In this document: positions 46,100 through 64,000 of the stretch, piece after piece | How positions within the stretch are numbered: the first letter of the stretch is position 1 | Layout: each line of letters starts with the position of its first letter | NCBI RefSeq assembly: GCF_022267375.1 | Contig: NZ_JAIZBH010000001.1 | Location: forward strand, 3,672,001-3,736,000 | DNA length: 64,000 nucleotides | Direction: 5' to 3' | Source: Leptospira sanjuanensis | GTDB lineage: Bacteria; Spirochaetota; Leptospiria; Leptospirales; Leptospiraceae | Translations under genes and position numbers: made by a program | Notes under the pieces: generated by a model | What the model was told of the DNA's origin: nothing | Databases searched by the model: none | Seen by the model: only the letters and a program-made list of their open reading frames with translations

Positions 46100-46537
46100 A
46101 TGAAAAAAATCGGAATCGCCTCGGACCACGGAGGCTTTGAGCTCAAGGAATTTCTCCGCAATTCGCTCGCGGGAGAATTAGAAATCGTAGATTACGGAAC
46201 CAAAGACGAAACGTCCGTAGATTATCCGATCGTCATTTCGGACGCTTGTAAAAAAGTTCTTTCCAAAGACGTGGAAGGATTGATCGCCCTCTGCGGAACC
46301 GGAATCGGAGCGTCCATCGCCGCAAACCGTTTGCCCGGAATCAGAGCCGCACTCTGCCACGATCAGTTCACCGCCGAAATGTCCAAACGCCACAACAACG
46401 CAAACGTCCTCGTTTTGGGCGGAAGAATCATCGGTAAAGAACTGGCGCTCAACATCGTTCGCACTTGGGTAAACACTCAATTCGAAGGCGGACGCCACGA
46501 AAGAAGAGTCAACCAACTCGAAACCTTAAATTCTTAA
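46100..46537 (+). CDS. rpiB: Ribose-5-phosphate isomerase B
   Basis: Interconverts ribulose-5-P and ribose-5-P in the pentose phosphate pathway. A 145-aa RpiB/LacAB protein with IASDHGGFELKE, the active-site Cys in ALCGTGIGASIAANR, and HNNANVLVLGGR. It is a single gene, 11 bp upstream of the LamG protein. Confidence 0.96.
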   Translation: MKKIGIASDHGGFELKEFLRNSLAGELEIVDYGTKDETSVDYPIVISDACKKVLSKDVEGLIALCGTGIGASIAANRLPGIRAALCHDQFTAEMSKRHNNANVLVLGGRIIGKELALNIVRTWVNTQFEGGRHERRVNQLETLNS

Positions 46538-48398
46538 CACCAACCGGATGGGATCGATTTCAAATTCTAAAATCGGAAGCGCGTTCCCTCCGGCTTTTTC
46601 ATCCCGCGTTCTCCTTCCGTTCTTTCGTTCAATTCGTTTAACAATTCTCGTTCCGCCAATATTCGTTCTACGTTCCTCTGCTTTACGTTTATCCCTCTTC
46701 GTATTTTTCGTTTTGTGTTTCACGGTATCCGTCTTTGCGGAAACCAGGATTCTTTCTTTGGCGGAATTGCAAAAGAACGGATTGGAACTTTCCGGAAAAG
46801 ACGATCAAAGAAGTCTTAAACTCCAAACGCGAAATCGAAGCGCCGGGTCCGATTTGTATCTGAGTTTCGAATCGGGAGATCCGTCCAGTCTCAAAGATCT
46901 ATCAGGAAATTATAAAGTTCTAACGTCTTCGTATTTGCCGGATTCCGAAAACGTGTTTCATTCAAAACGAAGCGCCCGGTTTTCCGGAAAACGGACCGGA
47001 ATCAAAATCGCGCATTCCAACTCGGGTCTTCTGACATCCAAGGATCTCACGGAGGATTTTTATATCGGCTTTAATTTTCTTCCGGGAACCGTTGAGAAAG
47101 ATGCGACCCTCCTTTCGAGACTCTATGAAACTTCCGGAAGCACGTACGGCTGGGATTTAAAAATTTCGGACGATCGTCTCAAAGCGGGATTCTATTCCTT
47201 TTTTGAAACGGAAGAAAAACGTTTTCTATCCCTGCAGCTTACATCGAACGCGACTTTAAAAAAGAATCAATGGAATCGTGTTCTTCTTTATTTCAATCCG
47301 TCCGATCGAGAAATCGTATTGTATCTCAACGGAAAAGAAACGGCGCGGGGAAACATTCCCGCAAACAAGAATTTGACTCGGATCGGATTTCATCCGGACG
47401 ATACGACCTCCTTTCGGATCGCCGGTTCGTATTACGGATGGATGGAGAATTTCTCCGTGTTCAAAGGAAAACCCAATCCGAGTTCGGAAGATTCCTCCTT
47501 TCCGGGTCAGGATTTCGATCCCGAAACGCATACGACCGAATCCAAATTCGGAACCGGCATTTCTCCCGTTTACAAAAGCAAATTTTCCAGCTCCTTCTTG
47601 GAAGAAGTTCAGTTCAAGGCTGTGGTTCCCTCCTCCACCGCGATGGAACTTTATTTTCGTGTGTCTCCGACTCCGTTCACTCCAACTTCCGAATCCCTCG
47701 CATGGATCGCACTCGACTTAAGAAAATTAGAAACTTATAAAATAGATTCGATCGAACCCGATCTCTATAAGATTTCCTTTAAGAACCCGATCCGTAAATT
47801 TTTGGGAATTTCCGAAAACAAAGAAGACCTTCTTCCGTTTCGATATTACCAATGGAGAGTCAAATTCAAGGCCGATCCGAGCGGAGCGCAAACGCCGGAA
47901 CTCAAAAACCTGGCCTTGACCTTCCGCGAAACCAATCCTCCCGTACGGCCGATCGGCTTGAAAGTCGCGGAAAATTCCGTGGATGACGGAGGTCCGAGCG
48001 TCTGTCTGACTTGGAAATCCAATCCTGAAAGGGACGTGATCAACGGCGGGGGATATTTTATCCATTACGGAATTCATCCGGATCGAATGGTGGGAATCAT
48101 ACGCGGAACCTTTTCCGAATCGGCGGAAACTCCGAATAGGAAGACGCGCCCGAAACATCCGGCGAGCGATTATTTGGACCCGATCACCGGACTTCCTCCC
48201 GGAAAAACTTCGGCGAATATACAAGAATATTATAATAAACTGTCGGCTTGCGTGGACAACAGAACGGTGTCCTTAAACTCGGAAATTCTTTTGGAAAAGA
48301 ACCAGCTTTTTTTAAAAAAAGGAACGACGTATTTTTTCAGAATCAGCGCTTACAACAAGTTCTACCACTTTCAAACCGGAAAGGATCAGGTTTCTCCT

Positions 48399-48811
<413 letters not shown>

Positions 48812-48815
<4 letters not shown>

Positions 48816-49006
48816 TCTTCTTTTAAGCGGGAAAGGACGTTCAAAGCTTCGAGTCTTTCGTAAGAATCGGATCGATAGACTTCGTTTCGTAAGGACAAAC
48901 GAAGCATTTCTCCGGCGGATAGATTTCTTTTTTCGGCTTCGTTTTTCAGAAGTTCGAGTTCTTCTTCCGTCATTAAAAGCTGAAACCGTTTATCGACTCT
49001 CGCCAT
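48812..49006 (-). CDS. Ribbon-helix-helix-like small protein (putative antitoxin)
   Basis: A 64-aa basic/acidic protein with an RHH pattern: strand VDKRFQLLMTEEE, then helix ELELLKNEAEKRN and helix LSAGEMLRLSLRNEV. Proteins of this size and shape act as antitoxins or transcriptional repressors. It is coupled to the PIN-like gene by a 4-nt overlap and starts in the stop codon of the TPR gene (TGATG). Confidence 0.65.
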
Positions 49007-49611
49007 CAGTTCTCTTCTCTCATTTCCTTATCGTTTTTAAGATACAATCGAAAATAAATATCCGCGTCTTTCATCTGACCCAAGGCTTGGTAGATGCTCG
49101 CGATATTGTAGTTCGCTTCGTTGAGTCTGAAATCGTATTTGAACGCCTTTTTAAAAATCTGAATCGCTCTGTCTTCTCTTCCGGCATACCATTCGCACAT
49201 GGCCCAAAGAAAATGCCACTTGCCGAGATCTGGATCTCTAGGAGTCGCCTGAGCGAGATATTCCAGAACTTCCTCGAACGTCTTTGCGGCAAGAAGATAG
49301 TTTTCCTTGATCTTCTTGAGCTTTTCCATTCTGGAAAAAATATCCTCGGAGTGTCCAGGGATTTCCAGATCTTTGCGATAGAATAATGCCCTCGCATACC
49401 AAAGTTTTACGGTGAGATCGGCGGGATTTTTTTCTACGAACTTTTCAAGATACGGAATCGACTCGGTCTCTTCCTGAGCCGCGTTCATCTTAAGAATTCT
49501 TTCTTTGACCGCACGGTTCCATTCTTTACGGTTTTCCTCGTTCGCGATCGAAGGAGAAATAAAGATCGAAAGGAAACTCCAAACGATCACAAGTCGAGTG
49601 AAAGGGTTCAT
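49006..49611 (-). CDS. Exported TPR protein in envelope operon
   Basis: A 201-aa protein with a signal peptide (cleavage near SPSIA) and about four tetratricopeptide units (LWYARALFYRKDLE, LHFLWAMCEWYAGREDRAIQIFKKAF, NYNIASIYQALGQMKDADIYFRLYL). It probably binds partners in the periplasm. It starts 14 bp after the 710-aa membrane protein and overlaps the RHH gene by one base, so all appear cotranscribed. Confidence 0.82.
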   Translation of the reverse strand: MNPFTRLVIVWSFLSIFISPSIANEENRKEWNRAVKERILKMNAAQEETESIPYLEKFVEKNPADLTVKLWYARALFYRKDLEIPGHSEDIFSRMEKLKKIKENYLLAAKTFEEVLEYLAQATPRDPDLGKWHFLWAMCEWYAGREDRAIQIFKKAFKYDFRLNEANYNIASIYQALGQMKDADIYFRLYLKNDKEMREEN

Positions 49612-49625
49612 AAAAAACCGAAAGC

Positions 49626-52730
<3,105 letters not shown>

Positions 52731-52750
52731 ACCGCGCGGAATTTTCTGAT

Positions 52751-53719
52751 ATGATCTTTTATATGTTCATCGACGGAATCGGGTTCGGACCCAATGATCC
52801 GGCAACCAACCCCTTTGCTCGATATGCAAAATCCTTCTTTTTACCCCTGGCGGATAAACCGATTCCGGAAGAATCCTCCGAAATTCTTAAGAATACCGTT
52901 TTTCTCAAGACGGACGCTTCCTTAGGAATCAAAGGCCTTCCTCAAAGCGCCACCGGTCAGACTTCCCTCTGGACCGGCATTAACGCGTGCAAAGTGCTAC
53001 AAAGACATTTGAGCGGCTTTCCGACATTCACTCTTAAGAAGATCATCAGCAAATATTCCATCATACGCGTTTTAGACGAACACGGATTTAAGGCCGATCT
53101 TCTCAACTGTTATTCTCCCGCATTTGCGGAGCATATCAAAAAGAATCCTCGCCACGTTTCGGCTTCGACGTTGATTCAAATGGCGAGCGATCGCCCTTTA
53201 AAAACCATGGAAGACCTTAGAAACGGCAAAGGCCTTTACATGGACATAACTCACGAATACTTAAGGGAATTCTCGCAAGGTTTTTTGGAAGAATCCGACG
53301 ACCTCTTTCGTGTTCGAAATCCTTTTGAAACCGGAAAATCGATCGTTCAAAATTGTAAAGAAGAAGATTATACCCTTTGTATCTATGAATTTTTTCTGAC
53401 CGATAAGGTCGGACATAAGATGAACTGGGAAGCGGCTGAAAAATACATCGGAGAATTGGAATCTTTTTTAAAAGGTGTTACGGAAGCGTTGGATCCGAAA
53501 TCGGACCAATTGATCGTAACTTCGGATCACGGAAACTTAGAGGATCTCACGGTGGACGTTCATACCGTCAACCAAGTCCCCACCATACTTTACGGGAAAT
53601 ACACTTCGACCTTAAAGGAAAAAATCAAAGCGATCGTGGATATTCCGATGGCGATCTACGATATTCTCGGAATCAAAATCGAACTCAAGGACGAAGAGTT
53701 TATCAAGACGGAATCATAA
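52751..53719 (+). CDS. Alkaline phosphatase-superfamily metalloenzyme (iPGM/phosphopentomutase-like)
   Basis: A 322-aa cytoplasmic protein with the two-metal site of the superfamily: FIDGIGFGPND at the N-terminus, a Thr nucleophile in SATGQTSLWTG, TDKVGHKMNW and VTSDHGNLEDL at the C-terminus. It is shorter than iPGM (about 510 aa), which suggests a core phospho-/sulfo-transferase without the extra phosphoglycerate domain. The substrate is unknown. It is divergent from the membrane-sensor operon. Confidence 0.85.
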   Translation: MIFYMFIDGIGFGPNDPATNPFARYAKSFFLPLADKPIPEESSEILKNTVFLKTDASLGIKGLPQSATGQTSLWTGINACKVLQRHLSGFPTFTLKKIISKYSIIRVLDEHGFKADLLNCYSPAFAEHIKKNPRHVSASTLIQMASDRPLKTMEDLRNGKGLYMDITHEYLREFSQGFLEESDDLFRVRNPFETGKSIVQNCKEEDYTLCIYEFFLTDKVGHKMNWEAAEKYIGELESFLKGVTEALDPKSDQLIVTSDHGNLEDLTVDVHTVNQVPTILYGKYTSTLKEKIKAIVDIPMAIYDILGIKIELKDEEFIKTES

Positions 53720-53785
53720 TTTAAAATACAGCAGTTTATAACAAAATTTGAAAAAACTTCTACGTCCTTTATAATTTTGCGAATT

Positions 53786-54184
53786 ATGAAAGTAAACGTG
53801 ACAGCCATTATCTGGATTTTTTTAAGTTTCTTCTTTTTTCAAAGCTGTGCGACAACGTGGGGCTTATTCAACTCTTCGCGAACAACATACTATTGCCCTA
53901 AGTCTTATGATACAAGCATAGCGCCGAGTGAACGTTTTAGTCCAATGTATGTCGGTGTAAAGATTATTTTTGATTCGATTTGGAATAGGAAGTACAGCAA
54001 AATTCTATTAGTAGATCTTCCGTTAAGTTTTGCCTTAGATACGTTGTTATTGCCGATCACGTTGCCGATTACCGTATTTTTTTACTGGATGGATATCGAC
54101 GGATCTATTGATAAACGTAGAGAACGACTTTGGAATGAATATAGACTTTCAACTACAAGTCAAGGTTGCCAGAAGCCGTTTTAG
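53786..54184 (+). CDS. YceK/YidQ-family lipoprotein
   Basis: A 132-aa protein with lipobox FFFQSC (Cys about 20). The body is typical of the YceK/YidQ family: KILLVDLPLSFALDTLLLPITLPIT. The family is envelope-located and of unknown function. The gene is noticeably more AT-rich than its neighbours, which could reflect its membrane-like content or recent acquisition. I use the ATG at 53786, with a TTG three codons earlier as alternative. Confidence 0.82.
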   Translation: MKVNVTAIIWIFLSFFFFQSCATTWGLFNSSRTTYYCPKSYDTSIAPSERFSPMYVGVKIIFDSIWNRKYSKILLVDLPLSFALDTLLLPITLPITVFFYWMDIDGSIDKRRERLWNEYRLSTTSQGCQKPF

Positions 54185-54322
54185 CTCCTATCCTACTGAT
54201 ATCAAACCAAAATATTTAGTAGAACTTACAACGTACAAAGAAGACAACAGTAAACTTTTGGTTTGAGGCTAATATTCTACTTCGTTCGCATCGAAGAAAA
54301 AGATTAGAATTTACGAATATTT

Positions 54323-57012
<2,690 letters not shown>

Positions 57013-57121
57013 AAAAGGAATGTCTTGGTTATACTATCGACAGTCGAAACCTCGTTATTTAACACCAATTCGGATTTGACATCTGTAAAACGATCGATTA
57101 GACATAATCCAAGTAGGAATT

Positions 57122-57784
57122 ATGGGCGATCTGGATTATTACGAAAACTCCGAGTATCAGCACTTTCTGATCTCCAGCAAACGCCGCGAGTTAACTCCTC
57201 CCGAAACGGTCTTCAAACATTTTAGCTTCAAAGATGTGAATCACTTAGTAGATTTTGGGATGGGACTCGGTTATTTTACCTTGGAACTGAAAAAACAACT
57301 TCCCAAAGACGCTTGGATTTGGGGGGGAGAATGCCAACAGGATCTGATCGACGAAGTTCTACATTGGAAGAATCGAGAGGAGATTACGAATTTTACTCCG
57401 TTCTTTATCGAAAAATCCGATCATCCTTTGCTTCCGGAATGGATTCCTACTCCCGATGCGGTTTTCGCGTCCTTGGTTTTATCGACGTTCCCCGATCCGG
57501 GCCTTGCGATGGACGGATTGATCCGATCGATGCGCCGAGGCGGTAAACTGATCGTCTTGGATTGGGTGAAGAACGAATATTCGATCGGTCCGAAAATCAA
57601 CGATAAGATCTCTTTGGACAAGATGAAATTTTTGGCGGAGTTGTATCATCTCGACATCGTTAAGAACGTAAGAATTTCCGAATATGTTTACGGACTCGAA
57701 GTCGTTGCGGGCAAGGACTTCGAATACGGCTTTTACGATCTTAGAGAAGAAGAAGATACTCCGGAAGAATTCATCCGTTCATAA
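57122..57784 (+). CDS. Class I SAM-dependent methyltransferase
   Basis: A 220-aa methyltransferase: motif I HLVDFGMGLGYFTLEL, the acidic loop after strand 2 (WGGECQQD), strand 4 with DAVFASLVLSTFPDP, and MRRGGKLIVLDW in strand 5, as in UbiE/TehB-type enzymes. Substrate unknown. It overlaps the convergent sugar transferase-ferritin gene by 6 bp at the stops. Confidence 0.85.
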   Translation: MGDLDYYENSEYQHFLISSKRRELTPPETVFKHFSFKDVNHLVDFGMGLGYFTLELKKQLPKDAWIWGGECQQDLIDEVLHWKNREEITNFTPFFIEKSDHPLLPEWIPTPDAVFASLVLSTFPDPGLAMDGLIRSMRRGGKLIVLDWVKNEYSIGPKINDKISLDKMKFLAELYHLDIVKNVRISEYVYGLEVVAGKDFEYGFYDLREEEDTPEEFIRS

Positions 57785-59083
57785 AGAAACGACCTTAAAT
57801 CGAAAACCGTGATTTAACTTCAAACTCAGACCTTCAAGAATACAATCCTCGGTGCTTCTTGCGATCTCTTGAAACCTCAGAAACGTTTTCCAATTCGAAA
57901 TTCCCAATACACGAAACGTTTTTCTGTGATCCAAAATCACCGTGATACAAGCGGCAAACGAAATCGTTCTCCACAGCCATCGGAACACGAATTTCGTAAA
58001 AAAGTTTCTGACTCTGATTCGGAAAAAATCGCTGTGAAATTTAAGATGTTTCTCTTCGTCCTTCACGATGCCGAGTAAAGCGGATTTGACGAAACCGTTC
58101 GGAATCTTATCCGCAAGCTTGTGATAAAAACAGATTCCCACCACTTCCGCAGCGAGAAGAACCATCAGCTTCAAACGGACACCGAGAAGTCTTCTTCCGA
58201 AATAAAATAGTCTTTCCGTCCAATTGGATTCTATCAATTCCCCTTTTAATGCGCGGATACATTCGCCTAGGATTCTTGCGTGTCTGCCTTCTTCCTTTAC
58301 GAAAAGTTTCAGAGCTTCTCTGTAAAAATCGTCGATTCCGAAAAGAATGGTTTTATCGATTTCCTTCGCGATTCTCCCTTCGCCCGCTTCGCCTAACTGA
58401 AATATGGCGAGCGAGTATGCGATCGACCTCATTTCATTCGGACGAAGGTCCAACGTTTCCGAGTCGATTTTCGGAAGAGGACGGACTTCGTTTCCTTTAA
58501 AATGTTCCCTCCATTGTTTCCAGCGAACTCCTATCTTTCTGTCTTTTAAAGAGATTTTGAGTTTATTACGGATTCTTTGTTTACCGAACACGTTCATCGC
58601 GAACGTTACGAAAACGATTTTCACGTCGAGACCCGGAGTATTCGAATTCAGATAAGAACGATCAAAACGAAAGGAGACGCGCGCGCCCATTCCGGAATAC
58701 AATTGGGAAAGCCCCGTGATACCGGGACGCATCGACCATCGAATGTCATAAAACGGACGATTCCATCCGAGACGATTCACGTCGAACTTTGTCAAAGGTC
58801 TCGGACCAACCACGCTCATATCCCCGATCAAAACGTTCCAAATCTGCGGAAGTTCGTCGATACCGGTTCTTCTCAGCCAATAACCGAGGCTCGTAACTTC
58901 TCCGTCTTTCATCGTTCTGAATTTTAGAATTCGAAACGGTCTTTTCAAAAGGCCGAGTCTTTCCTGACAAAAGAAAATCGGACGACCGTCTGCGAGGAGG
59001 ATCAACAAAGCGACTCCGACTATAACGGGAGAAAAGATCGCCAATGCGATCGCGGATAAAACTATTTCGATGATTCGTTTCAT
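57779..59083 (-). CDS. Polyprenyl-phosphate glycosyl-1-phosphate transferase fused to a diiron ferritin-like domain
   Basis: The 434-aa protein begins with a monotopic PglC/WcaJ-type sugar-1-P transferase: membrane helix (about 2-30), PIFFCQERLGLLKRPFRI, KFRTMKDGE, the catalytic Asp-Glu pair in TGIDELPQIWN (about 76-77), GDMSVVGPRPL and RPGITGLSQL. It starts glycan synthesis at the inner membrane. Residues about 215-350 form a ferritin-like four-helix bundle with a full diiron pattern: E in LGEAGEGRI, ExxH in KEEGRHARI, E in LAAEVVGI, ExxH in DEEKHLKF. I know of no standard family with this order. The ATG at 59083 gives the canonical PGT start. A fusion by sequencing error is unlikely, since one uninterrupted frame spans both. 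Confidence 0.85.
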   Translation of the reverse strand: MKRIIEIVLSAIALAIFSPVIVGVALLILLADGRPIFFCQERLGLLKRPFRILKFRTMKDGEVTSLGYWLRRTGIDELPQIWNVLIGDMSVVGPRPLTKFDVNRLGWNRPFYDIRWSMRPGITGLSQLYSGMGARVSFRFDRSYLNSNTPGLDVKIVFVTFAMNVFGKQRIRNKLKISLKDRKIGVRWKQWREHFKGNEVRPLPKIDSETLDLRPNEMRSIAYSLAIFQLGEAGEGRIAKEIDKTILFGIDDFYREALKLFVKEEGRHARILGECIRALKGELIESNWTERLFYFGRRLLGVRLKLMVLLAAEVVGICFYHKLADKIPNGFVKSALLGIVKDEEKHLKFHSDFFRIRVRNFFTKFVFRWLWRTISFAACITVILDHRKTFRVLGISNWKTFLRFQEIARSTEDCILEGLSLKLNHGFRFKVVSL

Positions 59084-59153
59084 GGGAAAGAATCTAACAG
59101 AATTCCGTGCGTCATTCATCCTCTCGAGTGCGGATTCTTACGCACTCAAGTGC

Positions 59154-59183
59154 TTGACAGTGACGGTTGTAAGAACTTAAAAT
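59154..59183 (+). promoter_or_regulatory. Sigma70-type promoter of the response regulator gene
   Basis: TTGACA (59154-59159), an 18-bp spacer, then TAAAAT (59178-59183). It overlaps an inverted repeat of about 7 bp (GAGTGCG / CGCACTC, 59126-59147 region) that could be an operator. The predicted transcription start is only about 7-10 bp before the ATG at 59198, so the mRNA would be almost leaderless. Confidence 0.65.
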
Positions 59184-59197
59184 CGGGTCGTTCGTGT

Positions 59198-59943
<746 letters not shown>

Positions 59944-59947
<4 letters not shown>

Positions 59948-62046
59948 ATCCGAATCAGGAAATTTTTATCTGTTCCGTTTTTCTTTTTTTGTCCTCGATT
60001 CTTTTTTGGCTCGCTTCGACGACGTTCGTCAACTTGGAACGAAGAGACAGATCGGCAACGTTTACCATCGTCATTCTATTATCCGTATCGGCCTTGTTCG
60101 GATTTTTTTCCTGGATCGGAGAATCGGGTCTGATCCGAGTTTCCAATTACTCCGCGGTTTATTTTTTTCCTGGAATCTTCGGTTTGATTCTGATTCCGTT
60201 CGGATGGTTTTTTATAGTCGTTTGGTTTCTCGGTTTTTTGCGGGAAAAACGGATCTACAGAATTTTCTTTTGGCTTTTGTTAAGCGCACAGGCGTTTGCC
60301 GTCGTTTTCTTTTATTCTTGGAGCCGCAAATTTTCCGCGAACGTATCTCTATTCCATTTTTGGAATGTAGTTCCGTTTGCGTTTCGACTTTCCTATCTCG
60401 TTTATATTCTGTTCTGCATCGTAGTCCCGATCTTCGCCTTATTTTCGTTTCGAATTACAAAACGGATTCTTCCCGAATTCGCCAGAAACAAAGCCGTTCC
60501 GTATCTCAAAGCAGTATCCCTTTTGCTCTTCGGAGTTTCAGTTCTCGTATTTTTCCTTTTTTTAGGGGGCGGGATCGGAATCATTCGAGATCCCGTTTCT
60601 CGATCCGATAACGACCCGAGATCGTTTTACGGTTTTTTAATCGGAATTCAACTTCTTGTAACGATCGCAATTTTGATTTTAGGACAGGCTTTGATCTCGT
60701 ACGAAATTTTTACCGGGAGAATTCTTCCCAAGATCAGTCTACGCCAAGAATGGAGAAACGCAAATTTCGGTTTTTTCATCTTGGCTCTTTTTTACTTCGT
60801 AGCTGCTACATTCCATTTCACTAAAATAGAACTGTTCCTAACCGGTTCCTACGTTTATTGCGCGGCAAGAACGTTTCTTCTGAAAAAAACCAAGGACTTG
60901 CGATTGGAAAATAGTTCCGTCTTGAGTTCCATTATAAAAACGGAGGAAATCAAGGACGACGACCTTCTTGAAAACTCGAAAAATCTAAAGGAAAAATTCC
61001 AAAAATCCTTCAACCTTCTTTGTTCGGAAATTCTCGAAACCTCCTCCGCTTTGTTTATCAACGAAAGCAGAATTCCGTTTATAGCGGATATGATTCTCCG
61101 TTATCCAAGCGCGGGCGCAGCCGAAGGATACGAAAACCCGAAAGGCGCGGATGTAGACGTAAATACATTCAAAAATTTGAATTTGATTTTTGAAAAGGAC
61201 GGCCTCGCCTATCTGGAACGGGAAAATCATTCGGACTTTGCGCTTTGTATCAAGGTGGAAAACGATCATTCGGGAGACGGTCTTTTATTTTTGGGTCAAA
61301 AAAGAGACGGGGGTTTATACGCGGAAGAGGAAATCGAAACCGCAAAAGCCGCCGTGGCTTGGATTTTATCCTCGCTTTTTACCGAAAGCAACTCGCTTGT
61401 TTTAAGTTCCTTGCAGCGAAAACACATGGAAGAACAGAGAATCTCGGATTACAAAACGAGACAAATTCTTCACGACGAAATTCTTCCCGAAATTCATTCT
61501 TCGATTCTTATTCTTTCACACATGAAAAACGAAAGCGAGGTCTCCGAACAAATCCGATTGTTGACCGATCTGCACAAACGAGTTTCCAGTTTTTTAAGAG
61601 AACTTCCCGATACGAGTTTGGAAATCGAAAGACTCGGCTTGATCGAAGCATTGATCCGAAGAATCGGTTCCGAATTCGAAGCCGCTTGGTTTGATTGGAA
61701 ATATGCGCCCGAACTCAAAGATCGATTTCCGATTTCCAAACCGGAAGCCTTGGAAATTCTTTTTTACGCTTGTAGAGAATCGATTCGAAACGCAGTGAAA
61801 TATTCGGGCGAATCTACGGATAAAAAAATTTCCGTCGCATTCTTAAAGAACGCAGAAAGTAAAAATGGAATTCTAATCCGAATCAAAAATAGGATCGACA
61901 CAAGCGGAACGCAATTTTTGGAATCGGCGGGACAAGGACTTAGAATTCATAGCGCCTTGCTGAAAATTTTCGGCGGCTATCTTACATTAGAATTTTTAAA
62001 TGGAGACGAAGCTTTTGTGGAAATTTTTCTTCCAGAAGAGAAATGA
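59944..62046 (+). CDS. Membrane histidine kinase (NarL-type partner)
   Basis: A 700-aa sensor: about eight membrane helices (residues 8-320), a GAF-like region (about 370-520), a DHp helix with the phospho-acceptor His in [13 protein letters not shown] (HisKA_3-like), and an HATPase domain with the N-box ([14 protein letters not shown]) and G-box (GQGLRIHSA). The extracellular signal is unknown. Translation from a TTG is proposed because it overlaps the response regulator stop and removes the long out-of-character N-terminus. A palindromic repeat begins in its stop codon. Confidence 0.88.
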
Positions 62047-62059
62047 AGGAGTTCCTACA
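62045..62059. repeat. Palindromic intergenic repeat, copy 11
   Basis: GAAGGAGTTCCTACA, starting within the kinase stop codon, as copy 3 does after the exonuclease. Confidence 0.7.
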
Positions 62060-62152
62060 TCGATCCCGATCGTATTCGTTCACGACGCAATTTTACCAAA
62101 AGGATAAATTTTAGAAATATTTTCCGAGGAAAAAAAGAAAAGAATTGAATGT

Positions 62153-64000
<1,848 letters not shown>

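Overview
The window is a stretch of a spirochaete chromosome, almost certainly Leptospira. The main indicators are a P83/100-family coiled-coil protein, an OmpL-like putative porin, a flgB-flgC-fliE cluster, many lipoproteins with spirochaete-style lipoboxes, and dense regulatory architecture with many small exported TPR proteins. Base composition looks moderate (mid-40s %GC by eye). Many genes use TTG or GTG starts, or have short start/stop overlaps (ATGA, TGATG, TTGA). There is no transposase, prophage, CRISPR array, rRNA or recognisable tRNA. The non-coding space instead carries at least eleven copies of a short palindromic repeat (consensus TGTRGGAACTCCYACA), two of which sit inside a roughly 160-170 bp homologous element.

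Layout. 1-6.2 kb: a membrane 7TM-DISM/AraC regulator, MltA lytic transglycosylase, an ammonium transporter fused to an adenylate cyclase, and a convergent double cNMP-binding protein. 6.4-11.4 kb: Map, an SDR, a small exported protein, a Vat-like acetyltransferase and an acyl-CoA dehydrogenase. 11.7-19.4 kb: a giant SUKH-like/acidic/helical protein, a MerR-DMT exporter pair with a clear operator, and two outer-membrane beta-barrels. 19.4-30 kb: MsrA, two lipoprotein alpha/beta hydrolases, family-4 uracil-DNA glycosylase divergent from a ligase-associated MBL exonuclease, an ankyrin protein, a penicillin acylase, and a 586-aa protein that I read as a catalytically degenerate ATP-dependent DNA ligase. 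30-37 kb: queD-queC, pntAb-pntB without the alpha-1 subunit, a DLH lipoprotein, a WGR protein with a partner, and DUF454. 37-46.5 kb: a TPR protein, a lipoprotein, STAS, flgB-flgC-fliE, a serine hydrolase, P83/100, serC and rpiB. 46.5-57 kb: a LamG protein and a minus-strand operon of two membrane proteins, TPR, RHH and PIN-like genes; then a metalloenzyme, a YceK-like lipoprotein, and an FnIII/TPR exported pair. 57-64 kb: a methyltransferase, a sugar-phosphate transferase fused to a diiron ferritin-like domain, a response regulator/histidine kinase pair, MtaB and a TPR gene running off the edge.

How the genes work together. Three DNA-repair-type genes (uracil glycosylase, MBL exonuclease, ligase-like protein) lie within 8 kb. 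The exonuclease and ligase families normally travel together with a DEXH helicase, so this looks like a rearranged and partly repurposed ligase-associated system. The Amt-cyclase and the neighbouring cNMP-binding protein could form an ammonium-to-cAMP circuit. Many other genes serve the envelope: murein remodelling, porins, lipoproteins, flagellar rod and glycan priming.

The best candidates for something undescribed are the ligase pseudoenzyme (28063-29823), the glycosyl-phosphotransferase/ferritin fusion (57779-59083), and the composite palindromic repeat family.
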